DNA of 64,000 bases from Rhodococcoides fascians A25f. Lineage in GTDB: Bacteria > Actinomycetota > Actinomycetes > Mycobacteriales > Mycobacteriaceae. Each line of letters opens with the position of its first letter. The stretch's first letter is position 1. The notes beneath the pieces were generated by a model. That model saw nothing but the letters and a program-made list of their open reading frames with translations, was not told where the DNA came from and ran no database searches. The stretch is from the NCBI RefSeq assembly GCF_000760935.2, contig NZ_CP049744.1, forward strand, positions 3,069,501 through 3,133,500. Direction: 5' to 3'. Position numbers and translations under genes: made by a program. Below are positions 1 through 9,031 of the stretch, in pieces.

Positions 1-422
1 TCGATGCCGATCGCTTCGACACCCACCTGTTGCAACTGCCGGTACCGCCCGGCCTGCGGGCGCTCGTAACGGAAGAACGGCCCGGCGTAGGCCAACTTCA
101 CCGGAAGCGCGCCCCGATCCAATCCGTGCTCGATCACCGCACGCATGACCCCCGCGGTGCCCTCGGGGCGCAGCGTCACCGACCGATCTCCGCGATCGGC
201 GAACGTGTACATCTCCTTGCTCACCACATCGGTCGACTCCCCGACCCCACGGGCGAACAGCCCGGTGTCCTCGAAGATCGGCAGTTCGATATGTCCGTAG
301 CCGGCGTTGCGCGCGGCGTCGAGCAGCCCCTCTCGCACGGCGACGAACTCGGCCGAGTTGGGGGGAAAGTAGTCGGGAATGCCCTTGGGCGCAGAAAAGG
401 TGGTCGGCTTGCTCACGCTCAC
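1..422 (-). CDS. hisS: Histidine-tRNA ligase, N-terminal part (cut by window edge)
   Basis: Charges tRNA-His with histidine in the cytoplasm; class II aminoacyl-tRNA synthetase. Only the first 140 codons are inside the window. The N-terminus reads [19 protein letters not shown], the usual start of the HisS catalytic core, and the class II motif 2 region [14 protein letters not shown] is present, followed by [11 protein letters not shown]. The GTG at 422 is chosen because it overlaps the stop of the upstream hydrolase (GTGA), implying coupling; a second in-frame GTG lies at 416. The same hydrolase-hisS pair occurs in mycobacteria. Identification is secure; the C-terminal anticodon-binding domain cannot be seen. 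Confidence 0.96.
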   Translation of the reverse strand, partial: MSVSKPTTFSAPKGIPDYFPPNSAEFVAVREGLLDAARNAGYGHIELPIFEDTGLFARGVGESTDVVSKEMYTFADRGDRSVTLRPEGTAGVMRAVIEHGLDRGALPVKLAYAGPFFRYERPQAGRYRQLQQVGVEAIGI

Positions 423-1111
423 AGCTTCCCTTGCTCGGGGTCGCCGAGTCCAACGAGGAACGGATTGGACGCACGTTCCTGACCGATCGAACTCTGGCCG
501 CCGTGCCCCGGCAGTACCACGGTGTCGTCACCGAGCGGCAGCAATCGGGTCGCGATGGACCGCAGTAGTTGGTCGTGATCGCCGCCGGGTAGATCCGTCC
601 TACCGATCGACCCCGCGAAGAGGGTGTCTCCGGTCAGCGCCAACGGGACCGCACCGTCCGGCCCGTCGGCCCGAGCGAGAAACACCACCGAACCCTGGGT
701 GTGTCCGGGCGTGTGCACCACCGAGAACTCGATTCCGGCGAGATCCAGCTGCTCGCCGTCGGCGAGTTCGATCACCTCGGCCGGTTCGCGGAACTCGATG
801 TCACCCAGCACGGCAGCCAGCGCTGGACCCGTTCCCTTGATCGGGTCCGAGAGCATGTATCGATCTTCGGGTGCGATGTACGCAGCAATGCCGTACTTTT
901 CGCAGATCGGCTCGACCGACCACGTGTGGTCGAGGTGGCCGTGCGTGAGCAGCACTGCGGTGGGAGTGAGCGAGGATCGCGTCAGAAAATCGATCAGCGG
1001 ATCGGCGGCGTCCTGGCCGGGATCGACGACGACGCACTCGGACGCGTCGTCCTGGGCCAGGATGTAACAATTCGTCTGAAACATGCCTGCGGGGAATCCG
1101 GTGACGAGCAA
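419..1111 (-). CDS. Metallo-beta-lactamase-fold hydrolase (glyoxalase II-like)
   Basis: A 230-residue cytosolic metal-dependent hydrolase. The zinc motif THGHLDH lies near residue 57, followed by HTPGHTQGS near 133 and a late PGHGG motif, the normal order for glyoxalase II-type enzymes. The length fits the short form that lacks the C-terminal glyoxalase II substrate domain, so hydroxyacylglutathione (or mycothiol-conjugate) hydrolysis is only a family-level suggestion. The start is a TTG at 1111 preceded by GGAG eight bases upstream; the next in-frame Met would cut into the first beta strand. It overlaps hisS by four bases, and the gene next to mycobacterial hisS is of the same family. Confidence 0.9.
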   Translation of the reverse strand: MLVTGFPAGMFQTNCYILAQDDASECVVVDPGQDAADPLIDFLTRSSLTPTAVLLTHGHLDHTWSVEPICEKYGIAAYIAPEDRYMLSDPIKGTGPALAAVLGDIEFREPAEVIELADGEQLDLAGIEFSVVHTPGHTQGSVVFLARADGPDGAVPLALTGDTLFAGSIGRTDLPGGDHDQLLRSIATRLLPLGDDTVVLPGHGGQSSIGQERASNPFLVGLGDPEQGKL

Positions 1112-1302
1112 ACCAATCGCTCCTAAAGGCTGAGGCCGAAGTACCGAACAAGCTTAGTGGGGCCGTTCGGATCGGGTCCCCCCAGCATGCTCTCAGGCAT
1201 TGATGGCACACTCGCGTTGGCCGATTTCGGCCTGTTACCACACGATCGGTCCGTGCAGCGAGCGGGCGAGGTCGATTTTCGGACAAGCGGGAGGAACACG
1301 AA

Positions 1303-2166
1303 TTGCCCAGCAACGAGCAACGGCGCGAGGCTGCCAAACGAAAGCTCGAACGCCAACTCGTACGCCGTGCGGAGCGCGCACGGCGTCGTAAGCAATTGAC
1401 GATTGCAGGTTCCATTCTCGGTGTCGTCGCAGTCGTGGCCGTCGTCTCGGTCGTGTACGTGGTGACCCGCGGTGACGACGATGCGAGTACCGCCCAGGAA
1501 TCGACGACGTCCGCACCCGCCGACTCCCTCATCGCGGCGGGACGTTCCGAGCCCCTGCCCGAGACGGTGAACTGCTCCTATCCCGCTGCGGCACAGCCTG
1601 CGGCCAAGGAGAACACTCCCCCGCGCACCGACAACGTCCCCACCAGCGACGAGCCGCTGAGCTACAGCATGACCACGAACCAGGGCAATATCGGTTTGAC
1701 TCTGAACAACCCCGAGTCGCCGTGCACGGTGAACAGTTTCGTCTCGCTCGCCAACCAGGGCTACTTCGACGGCACCACCTGTCATCGACTCACCACCGGT
1801 GCCGGTCTTCAGGTGCTGCAATGCGGCGATCCCACGGGCACCGGAAGCGGTGGACCGGGCTACCAGTTCGCCGACGAATTCCCCACCGACACGTTCGCCG
1901 AGGGCGACCCCGCTGCGCAGACACCGATCGCGTACCCGCGCGGCACGTTGGCGATGGCCAATGCAGGTCCGGGAACCAACGGCAGCCAGTTCTTCCTGGT
2001 CTACGGAGATTCGGAACTGCCGCCTGCCTACACCGCGTTCGGCACGATCGACGAGACCGGCCTCGCCACCCTCGACGCCATCGCGGCCAAGGGAGTGCAG
2101 GGCGGCGCATCCGACGGAGCACCCGCCGAGCCAGTCGACATCACGAACATGCTGAGCGACCTGTGA
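1303..2166 (+). CDS. ppiB: Membrane-anchored cyclophilin-type peptidyl-prolyl isomerase (copy 1)
   Basis: Catalyses cis-trans isomerisation of prolyl bonds, here outside the membrane. Residues 1-30 are strongly basic, residues 31-55 form one membrane segment, a Ser/Thr/Ala linker follows, and the cyclophilin domain fills about residues 110-287. Recognisable pieces are GYFDGTTCHRL, QCGDPTGTGSGGPGY, YPRGTLAMANAGPGTNGSQFF and TAFGTI. Four cysteines (NCSYP, PCTVN, TCHRL, QCGDP) suggest disulfides. The start is a TTG at 1303 with GGGAGG nine bases upstream. It overlaps a second cyclophilin by four bases (GTGA). Position next to hisS and rel matches the mycobacterial ppiB gene. Confidence 0.93.
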   Translation: MPSNEQRREAAKRKLERQLVRRAERARRRKQLTIAGSILGVVAVVAVVSVVYVVTRGDDDASTAQESTTSAPADSLIAAGRSEPLPETVNCSYPAAAQPAAKENTPPRTDNVPTSDEPLSYSMTTNQGNIGLTLNNPESPCTVNSFVSLANQGYFDGTTCHRLTTGAGLQVLQCGDPTGTGSGGPGYQFADEFPTDTFAEGDPAAQTPIAYPRGTLAMANAGPGTNGSQFFLVYGDSELPPAYTAFGTIDETGLATLDAIAAKGVQGGASDGAPAEPVDITNMLSDL

Positions 2167-2963
2167 ACCGCACCTCTGTCCTAGTGACCGGGCTGTCGGC
2201 TACCGCTCTGGTGCTGGCCGGCTGCTCCAGTTCGGCCGAACCCGCTGCCCAGCCTGCTGCAGCAACCTCGTCGACGACGTCGTCCGCTCCGGCGGCAACG
2301 ACAACACAGCGGCCGGCGTTGGACCTGTCTCGGTTCGGTGCGCTGCCGGCCGTGCCACAGCCGACGACCGACACTGTGTCCTGCGCCTATCCGGCGGAGA
2401 CGCCGGCCGCGAAGGAGGTCGATCCACCTCCCGTCGACAATGTCGACGTGTACGGAACCGTCGACGTCGCACTGGCCACCAGCCAGGGACCGATCGACAT
2501 CACGCTGGACCGGACGCAGGCACCGTGCACGGTCAACAGCGTCGTCAGCCTCGTCCAGCAGGGATACTTCGACGGCTCTCCCTGCCACCGGTTGACGACG
2601 TCACCGGGCCTCGAGGTGCTCCAGTGCGGCGATCCTTCCGGATCCGGTCGGGGCGGACCCGGATACAGCTTCGCCAACGAGTACCCCACGACGGCATACA
2701 CCGGCGATCCCGCGCAGGCCGAAAATCCGGTGGTCTACCCCCGCGGGACGCTCGCGATGGCCAATGCCGGTCCCGACACCAACGGCAGCCAGTTCTTCCT
2801 GGTGTACGCAGATTCGGTGCTCCCGCCGCAGTACACGGTGTTCGGCACCATCTCCGAGAGCGGACTGGCCACCCTCGACGCCATCGCGGCGGGAGGGGTG
2901 ACCGGAGGCTCCGAGGACGGCGCGCCTGCGAACCCGGTGATCCTGGAATCGGCAACGGCGTAG
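2163..2963 (+). CDS. Cyclophilin-type peptidyl-prolyl isomerase lipoprotein (copy 2)
   Basis: A 266-residue second cyclophilin, coupled to the first through a GTGA overlap; GTG at 2163 is the start. The N-terminus is a lipoprotein signal ending in LVLAGC (Cys21), so the protein is probably lipid-anchored on the outer face of the membrane. After an Ala/Thr/Ser linker the isomerase domain repeats the motifs of copy 1, including PCTVNS, GYFDGSPCHRL, QCGDPSGSGRGGPGY, MANAGPDTNGSQFF and the same four cysteine positions. The two domains are plainly paralogous, so this is a tandem duplication in which one copy kept a transmembrane anchor and the other has a lipobox. Substrates unknown. Confidence 0.9.
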   Translation: MNRTSVLVTGLSATALVLAGCSSSAEPAAQPAAATSSTTSSAPAATTTQRPALDLSRFGALPAVPQPTTDTVSCAYPAETPAAKEVDPPPVDNVDVYGTVDVALATSQGPIDITLDRTQAPCTVNSVVSLVQQGYFDGSPCHRLTTSPGLEVLQCGDPSGSGRGGPGYSFANEYPTTAYTGDPAQAENPVVYPRGTLAMANAGPDTNGSQFFLVYADSVLPPQYTVFGTISESGLATLDAIAAGGVTGGSEDGAPANPVILESATA

Positions 2964-2978
2964 ACAGATTCGAAGTAC

Positions 2979-3013
2979 GAGAGGGTGAGCAGAGAATCTC
3001 TGCTCACCCTCTC
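2979..3013. terminator. Bidirectional terminator-like hairpin between ppi and rel
   Basis: A perfect 16-base inverted repeat (GAGAGGGTGAGCAGAG and its complement) with a three-base loop sits 15 bases after the cyclophilin stop and 17 bases beyond the rel stop. The two genes converge on it. No clear T-run follows on either side, so it may act as a rho-independent-like or factor-assisted terminator for both. Confidence 0.75.
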
Positions 3014-3030
3014 GTCGTTGTCGGGACCGC

Positions 3031-5505
3031 TCAGGCGGCCGACGTCAACCGGTAGACGTCGTAGACGCCCTCGACATTGCGGACCACGTTCAGCACGTGA
3101 CCGAGATGCTTGGGATCACCCATCTCGAACGTGAATTTGCTGATCGCAACCCTGTCTCCCGACGTGGCGACGGATGCCGAGAGGATGTTGACCTTCTCGT
3201 CGGCCAGCGCCTTGGTCACATCGGAGAGCAGTCGGTGGCGGTCGAGTGCCTCGATCTGAATGGCCACCAGGAACACCGAGGACGCCGACGGTGCCCACTG
3301 AACCTCGATGAACCGCTCGGACTGCTCCTCCAGTGAGCGAGCGTTGGTGCAGTCGGTGCGATGCACGCTGACCGAACCGCCGCGGGTGACGAATCCGAGG
3401 ATCTCGTCTCCTGGCACGGGAGTACAGCACTTCGCGAGTTTCGCGACGACGCCGTCCGCACCGGTGACCAACACCCCGGCATCGCCGACCTGGCGAGGAC
3501 GGGTAGGAATTGTCGACGGAGTCGAACGCTCGGCGAGCTCTTCCTCGACATCGCCCACACCCCCGAGATGAGCGACCAAACGCTGCACCACGTGGCGAGC
3601 GGACACGTGATTCTCGCCGACCGCGGTGTAGAGCGCCGAGACATCGACGTACCGCAATTCGTGCGCGATGGCCGACATCGATTCGGCATTCATCAACCGC
3701 TGCAACGGTAGTCCGCCTCGGCGCACCTCCTTCGCGATGGCGTCCTTGCCGGCCTCGAGTGCTTCCTCGCGGCGCTCCTTGGCGAACCACTGACGAATCT
3801 TGGTCTTCGCTCGCGGCGATGCCACGAATCCCTGCCAGTCCCGGCTCGGTCCGGCAGTAGCGGCCTTGGAGGTGAACACCTCGACCACTTCGCCGTTGTC
3901 CAGGGTTCGTTCGAGTGCGACCAGTCGGCCATTGACGCGTGCGCCGATGCAGCGATGGCCGACCTCGGTGTGGACCGCGTAGGCAAAATCGACCGGACAC
4001 GAACCGGCAGGCAAGGTGACGACGTCGCCCTTGGGCGTGAAGACGAAGATCTCCTTGACCGCGAGGTCGTACCGCAGTGACTCGAGGAACTCTCCTGGAT
4101 CGGCTGCTTCACGTTGCCAGTCGAGCAGTTGGCGCATCCACGCCATGTCGTCGACTTCGGCGTTGTCCTGAGAGTGCTTGCCCTTGGTCTCCTTGTATCG
4201 CCAGTGCGCAGCAATGCCGAACTCTGCCGTCCGGTGCATGTCGCGCGTGCGGATCTGCACCTCGAGCGGTTTGCCCTCGGGTCCGATCACCGTGGTGTGC
4301 AAGGACTGATAGACGCCGTAGCGCGGCTGAGCGATGTAGTCCTTGAAGCGGCCCGCCATCGGCTGCCACAGCGAGTGCACGACACCCACAGCGGCGTAGC
4401 AGTCACGGATCTCGTCGCACAGGATCCGTACACCCACGAGGTCGTGGATGTCGTCGAAGTCGCGGCCCTTGACGATCATCTTCTGGTAGATCGACCAGTA
4501 ATGCTTCGGCCGTCCCTCGACCACGGCGCTGATTCTCGACGCGGCCAATGTCGCGTTGATCTCGGCCCGCACCTTCTCGAGGTAGGTGTCGCGTGACGGT
4601 GCCCGATCGGCGACGAGACGAACGATCTCGTCGTACTTCTTGGGGTGCAGGATAGCGAACGCCAGGTCTTCGAGCTCCCACTTGACCGTGGCCATTCCCA
4701 GCCGATGCGCAAGCGGCGCAATGACTTCCAGCGTTTCCTTCGCCTTGCGGGCCTGCTTCTCCGGCGGCAGGAACCGCATGGTGCGCATATTGTGCAGTCG
4801 GTCTGCCACCTTGATGACGAGCACCCGCGGATCTCGCGCCATCGCAATGATCATCTTGCGAATGGTCTCGCCTTCGGCAGCGGTTCCGAGAACCACCTTG
4901 TCGAGTTTGGTCACCCCGTCGACCAGATGGGAAACCTCCTCGCCGAATTCCTCGGTCAACTTGGCGAGCGAATACCCGGTGTCCTCGACCGTGTCGTGCA
5001 GCAACGCCGCGACCAGCGTCGTGGTGTCCATTCCCAGCTCGGCGAGGATGTTCGCGACTGCGAGCGGATGGGTGATGTACGGATCGCCGGACTTACGCAT
5101 CTGCGATGCATGCAACTCGTCCGCGACGTCGTAGGCCCGCTGCAACAACGCGAGATCGGCCTTGGGGTAGAGCTCGCGGTGCAGGCTGACGAGAGGTTCG
5201 AGCACCGGCTTGACGGCGGCGCTGCGTCCGGCGGTGATGCGGCGCGCCAGACGGGCCCGCACCCGCCGTGACGCCGACGTCGGTACCGGTGCCGAATTGC
5301 GCGTTCCGGACGGAGCCTGCGCGTCGTTCGGCACAGAATCGGGGGAAGCAGAATCACGGGACACTGGGGACTCGACTGCGGGACCGGTGTCACCGGAACC
5401 GGTCTCGCCCTCGGTCACGACGTCGACTCCGGCCCGATCGGGAACGTCAGGCCTCTCGGGGACGGCAGGCCCATCCGGCAAGGGCTGATCGATGTAACGG
5501 GTCAC
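3031..5505 (-). CDS. rel: Bifunctional (p)ppGpp synthetase/hydrolase Rel
   Basis: Makes (p)ppGpp from GTP/GDP plus ATP during starvation and hydrolyses it, setting the stringent response; ribosome-associated. Domain order is complete: an N-terminal acidic/Pro-rich extension of about 90 residues, an HD hydrolase domain (LLHDTVEDT), the RelA/SpoT synthetase domain (MRTMRF, then YQSLHTTV and EVQIRT), a TGS domain ([14 protein letters not shown]), the helical/zinc-finger region with KCCTPVPGD, and a C-terminal ACT domain. The GTG at 5505 (VTRYIDQ) is preferred: AGGAGG lies eight bases before it but only two before the ATG at 5511. At 824 residues it is slightly longer than mycobacterial Rel because of the N-terminal extension. 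Confidence 0.96.
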   Translation of the reverse strand: MTRYIDQPLPDGPAVPERPDVPDRAGVDVVTEGETGSGDTGPAVESPVSRDSASPDSVPNDAQAPSGTRNSAPVPTSASRRVRARLARRITAGRSAAVKPVLEPLVSLHRELYPKADLALLQRAYDVADELHASQMRKSGDPYITHPLAVANILAELGMDTTTLVAALLHDTVEDTGYSLAKLTEEFGEEVSHLVDGVTKLDKVVLGTAAEGETIRKMIIAMARDPRVLVIKVADRLHNMRTMRFLPPEKQARKAKETLEVIAPLAHRLGMATVKWELEDLAFAILHPKKYDEIVRLVADRAPSRDTYLEKVRAEINATLAASRISAVVEGRPKHYWSIYQKMIVKGRDFDDIHDLVGVRILCDEIRDCYAAVGVVHSLWQPMAGRFKDYIAQPRYGVYQSLHTTVIGPEGKPLEVQIRTRDMHRTAEFGIAAHWRYKETKGKHSQDNAEVDDMAWMRQLLDWQREAADPGEFLESLRYDLAVKEIFVFTPKGDVVTLPAGSCPVDFAYAVHTEVGHRCIGARVNGRLVALERTLDNGEVVEVFTSKAATAGPSRDWQGFVASPRAKTKIRQWFAKERREEALEAGKDAIAKEVRRGGLPLQRLMNAESMSAIAHELRYVDVSALYTAVGENHVSARHVVQRLVAHLGGVGDVEEELAERSTPSTIPTRPRQVGDAGVLVTGADGVVAKLAKCCTPVPGDEILGFVTRGGSVSVHRTDCTNARSLEEQSERFIEVQWAPSASSVFLVAIQIEALDRHRLLSDVTKALADEKVNILSASVATSGDRVAISKFTFEMGDPKHLGHVLNVVRNVEGVYDVYRLTSAA

Positions 5506-5582
5506 TCTCATCACCTCCTGCCACGCGCTCCACGCTGTCGCCGGACGCATCCGGAGAACGCATTATGTAGAGACTTTAGTCC

Positions 5583-6122
5583 TCATACTCGAACCAGGCA
5601 GGCGAGCGGGTAGTCACTGCACCTCTCACGCCCTCCCAGTGCCGCGATCTCGAGAACGACGGCGGCACCGACTATCACCGCACCCTGATCTGCCAACAGC
5701 CGTGCGGTCGCCTCGACGGTACCGCCCGTCGCCAGCACGTCGTCGATCACCAACACCCGCCGTCCAGCCAGTTCGATCGCCGTCGGGATCTGCAACTCGG
5801 CGGTCCCGTATTCGAGGTCGTAGGCCCGCGAATGCACCGGAGGCGGCAGCTTGCCCGCCTTGCGCACCGCCAGCACACCGCAGCCCAGCTCCAAGGCCAC
5901 ACCGGCACCCAGCAGAAAGCCACGCGCGTCGATTCCCGCAACCAGATCGACATCGTGGTGGCCCTGCGCCAACTCCGACACGACACTGCGTAAGGCGCTG
6001 CCGTCTGCGAACACCGGAGTCAGATCGCCGAAACGCACTCCGGGAACGGGGAAGTCGTCGACCCACCGCGTCAGCCGAGCCACGGCAGCGACTGCGTCGG
6101 CCCGATCACCTGCGTCGTTCAT
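5583..6122 (-). CDS. apt: Adenine phosphoribosyltransferase
   Basis: Salvages adenine to AMP using PRPP; cytosolic. The 179-residue protein has the type I phosphoribosyltransferase signature VLVIDDVLATGGTVEA, the substrate loop VAGIDARGFLLG and the APT stretch VRKAGKLPP. The ATG at 6122 overlaps the stop of the upstream lipoprotein (ATGA), which fixes the start. The order lipoprotein-apt-rel is conserved in mycobacteria. Rel and Apt both touch purine nucleotide balance, but a shared transcript is not shown: about 78 bases separate them. Confidence 0.95.
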   Translation of the reverse strand: MNDAGDRADAVAAVARLTRWVDDFPVPGVRFGDLTPVFADGSALRSVVSELAQGHHDVDLVAGIDARGFLLGAGVALELGCGVLAVRKAGKLPPPVHSRAYDLEYGTAELQIPTAIELAGRRVLVIDDVLATGGTVEATARLLADQGAVIVGAAVVLEIAALGGRERCSDYPLACLVRV

Positions 6123-7816
6123 CGAAGAAGAACCCACCGATCCATGTTCCATCCGGCACCAGCGGCCGTCGGGTTGGGCACCACGTCCTGCATTCCGTCG
6201 CTGACGACGGTGGTGCGCGGCTCGTTGTACAGGGGAAGCGACGGCATGTCGTTCCACAGGATGTTCTCGCCCTCCGTGGCGAGAGCCAGCACTCGTTCGG
6301 GGTCATCGGTCACCGCCAGCTGATCGACGATGGAATCGATCCTGCCGTTGCTGTAGCCGCCGACGTTCAGTCCGATTCCCGTCCTCAGCGAATACCGTGC
6401 GACAGCTCCGCCTGCCGACCCCGATGGCCCGGGCAGAGAACCACTGCTGCCCAGCACCGCGTCGACGGCACCGCCGCGCAGGGCGGACGGCGTGAACTCC
6501 GGCGAGCTCGCATCGACGACGGTGATGCCGGCTGCAGCGCAGTCGGCAGCCATGCGGCCGACCTCCTGTGCGCGACGAGCATCCGGTCCCCGGTACCCGA
6601 CGCGAACGGTGAGGGCACTCTCGCCTGCCGCAGCAAGTTCCTTGCCCGCCTGATCCAGGTCCGAGCGCCGATACCGATCGCCGACGACGGTTGCGACCGC
6701 CGGATACTCGAGGGTGTCCAGTTGCACCAGCCGAGCGTCGACGATTCCCGAGCCGAGCCCGGCCGCTGGGGCGTCGGAGCCCGGATGCCCGAGCGTGTCG
6801 AAGAGATCCGATCTCGGGATGCACGCGGCCACCGCTCGTCGCGCGCTCGCGTCGGCCAGCACCCCCTGTGTGGCGAAGGTCAGTTGTTCGAGGCCTCGTG
6901 ACGGTTCCTCGCTGGTCACGAAACCCTCGGTCGTGCCGAGATCGATGGCACCCGCACCGTGGTCGAGCACGTCGAGCGAGCCGTCCGCCACCTTGGCAGC
7001 CACGTCGGTGCCCTTGGGCCAGACGACGACCTGCTCGGTTTCGGGCGGAATTCCCCACCAGGCCTCGTTCGCGACGAGAACAAGACCTCCGTCGGAGGTG
7101 TACGACTCGACGCGGTACGGCCCGGCCGAGGGCAGCAACGAAGTGTCGATCGCGCCGGGCGTCAGTGTCCACCCGGTGTTCCAGAATTCGGCGATGCGGC
7201 CCACGACATCGTTGTCGTCGGCCAGGATGGGATCGACGACGTTCGGCACTCCTGCCGCCCGGGCCGCAACGTGCGCAGGCAACAGATCGGTGGCACCGAA
7301 CAGGGCGCGCCAGTTCTGGTAACTGCGCCCTGGAGCGAACACGACCGTGGCCTCCTTGGCCCCGGGGACGCAGTCGATGCGTTCGATGTCCGAGTACCCG
7401 GCCGACGACGCCGCGTCGAACATGGGACCGTCGGCGGCGAATCGGCCGCTGTTCGCAGCCCAGGCCAACACGAGGTCATCGCAGGCCATCGGTGCACCGT
7501 CGGAGTACTTCGCCGCTGGGGCAATGGAGTACTGCACGGTCAACGTGTCACCGGGAATCACTTCCGTGGTCCCGATGTCGTTGTCCGACAACGCATCCCC
7601 CTCGGGCCCGAGGTAGCTGAAGCCCACCTGCACCCGGGTGAACGCCTGCCGAGCTCCCGACGCCGCGCCGTCGACCGTTCTCGCGTTGTACGTGTCGACG
7701 ACGTTGTCGAACGAGTAGCCGATCGAGGGAACCTTGTCCTCGGGCGACGAACACGCGGTGATGGACACCGCAGCGACACCCGCCGCCACCAGTGCCGCGC
7801 TCCACCTGCGTTTCAC
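6119..7816 (-). CDS. Peptide-type solute-binding lipoprotein (ABC family 5)
   Basis: A 565-residue extracytoplasmic binding protein of the DppA/OppA type. The signal peptide ends in ITAC (Cys22), a lipobox. The family 5 pattern is visible: DTLTVQYSIAPAAKYSDGAPMA early, PAPSAGPYRVESY-like text in the middle (here LLPSAGPYRVESY) and DMPSLPLYNEP near the C-terminus. The GTG at 7816 is preferred over that at 7822 because GGAGAG lies five bases upstream of it. No permease or ATPase genes lie nearby, as for the orthologous gene beside mycobacterial secF, so whether it delivers a ligand to a transporter is unknown. It overlaps apt by four bases. Confidence 0.88.
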   Translation of the reverse strand: MKRRWSAALVAAGVAAVSITACSSPEDKVPSIGYSFDNVVDTYNARTVDGAASGARQAFTRVQVGFSYLGPEGDALSDNDIGTTEVIPGDTLTVQYSIAPAAKYSDGAPMACDDLVLAWAANSGRFAADGPMFDAASSAGYSDIERIDCVPGAKEATVVFAPGRSYQNWRALFGATDLLPAHVAARAAGVPNVVDPILADDNDVVGRIAEFWNTGWTLTPGAIDTSLLPSAGPYRVESYTSDGGLVLVANEAWWGIPPETEQVVVWPKGTDVAAKVADGSLDVLDHGAGAIDLGTTEGFVTSEEPSRGLEQLTFATQGVLADASARRAVAACIPRSDLFDTLGHPGSDAPAAGLGSGIVDARLVQLDTLEYPAVATVVGDRYRRSDLDQAGKELAAAGESALTVRVGYRGPDARRAQEVGRMAADCAAAGITVVDASSPEFTPSALRGGAVDAVLGSSGSLPGPSGSAGGAVARYSLRTGIGLNVGGYSNGRIDSIVDQLAVTDDPERVLALATEGENILWNDMPSLPLYNEPRTTVVSDGMQDVVPNPTAAGAGWNMDRWVLLR

Positions 7817-7848
7817 GTGCACTCTCCGTCCCAGTCGAGGGTGGATAT

Positions 7849-9030
7849 CTACCGTCGCTTCTTGTTTCGCTTTCCGGTGGGCCGGTTACCCGGCTGCGGA
7901 GTGGACGCCTTGGTGGTGGACACTCCGACGGCCACCGGTTCGGGAGCGAGACCGGCCGCGCGGGCAGCCGCATCGGCCCGCTTGGAGTGGACCTTGCGTG
8001 TGTGCGCAGCCACCGGGCCCCACTTCTCCTTGAGCGTCACCAGCAGCGGAGTAGCGAAGAAGATGGACGAGTAGGCACCGACGATCATGCCGACGAGCTG
8101 CACCAGCGCCAGGTCCTTGAGTGTGCCGACTCCGAGCAGCCAGACCGCGACGATCATGAGCGCGATCACCGGCAGAACACCGATGACGGTCGTGTTGATC
8201 GAGCGCATCAGGGTCTGGTTGACGGCGAGGTTGGCCTGCTCTGCGTACGTCTTGCGGTGCAGGTTCAAGATCCCGCGAGTGTTTTCCTCGACCTTGTCGA
8301 ACACCACCACCGAGTCGTACAGCGAGAAACCGAGGATCGTCAGCAGTCCGATGACCGTCGCAGGAGTCACCTCGAACCCGACGATCGAATACACGCCTGC
8401 CGTGACGACGAGGTCGAATCCCAGAGCAGCCAGAGCGGCGAACGCCATATCCCGTTCGTATCGGACAGCGATGTAGATGCTGACGATGACCAGGAACACC
8501 GCGAGTGCGATCAACGCCTTCTGGGTGATCTGGCCACCCCAGGTCTCACTGACGTCGGACACGCTGATCGCATTGGGAGTAGCGGTGCCGCTGTTGTCCT
8601 GCGGCTCGAAGGCCTGGAACAACGCCTGACGCAAGCTGTCCACTTCACCGGGGTCGAGAGCCTCGGAGCGAATCTGCACCGTTGCTGCCGCGCCCGAGCC
8701 GACCGTCTGCACCGACACCGGGGGCATACCCAGCGAGTCGTTGTACACGGTTTCGACCTGCTCGGTGGAGATGTTGTCGGCGGCCGGCAGGGCAATACGA
8801 GTCCCGCCCTCGAAATCGATGCCGAGCGTGAATCCGCGCACGAGGAAGCTCAGCAGGCACACCAACACGATGACACCGGTGAGGATGTAGTAGAAGCGGC
8901 GACGACCGACGATGTCGAAGGCACCGGTTCCGGTGTAGAGCCTGGACAGCCAGCTGTGCTTGGGCTGGGTGGACTGGTCGACACTCGAGTCGTCGAGGGG
9001 CGATGGGGTCGACGTGGTCGTATCCGACAT
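7849..9030 (-). CDS. secF: Protein translocase subunit SecF
   Basis: Partner of SecD in the SecDF complex that uses the proton gradient to complete export through SecYEG; integral membrane protein. The 393-residue sequence carries FEGGTRI after the first membrane segment, a periplasmic domain, and a C-terminal block of five membrane helices with SIYIAVRYERDMAFAALAAL and IGFSLYDS-like text (LGFSLYDSVVVFDKVEEN), the SecF hallmark. The C-terminal tail is rich in Lys/Arg/Thr. ATG at 9030 is chosen, with AAGGAGG upstream inside the end of secD; only one base separates it from the secD stop, so the two are translationally coupled. Confidence 0.96.
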   Translation of the reverse strand: MSDTTTSTPSPLDDSSVDQSTQPKHSWLSRLYTGTGAFDIVGRRRFYYILTGVIVLVCLLSFLVRGFTLGIDFEGGTRIALPAADNISTEQVETVYNDSLGMPPVSVQTVGSGAAATVQIRSEALDPGEVDSLRQALFQAFEPQDNSGTATPNAISVSDVSETWGGQITQKALIALAVFLVIVSIYIAVRYERDMAFAALAALGFDLVVTAGVYSIVGFEVTPATVIGLLTILGFSLYDSVVVFDKVEENTRGILNLHRKTYAEQANLAVNQTLMRSINTTVIGVLPVIALMIVAVWLLGVGTLKDLALVQLVGMIVGAYSSIFFATPLLVTLKEKWGPVAAHTRKVHSKRADAAARAAGLAPEPVAVGVSTTKASTPQPGNRPTGKRNKKRR

Positions 9031-9031
9031 G

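Noticed and set aside
1722..2162. Upstream extension of the second cyclophilin frame
   Set aside because: It overlaps the first cyclophilin in another frame; the lipoprotein signal starting at the GTG at 2163 gives the correct start.
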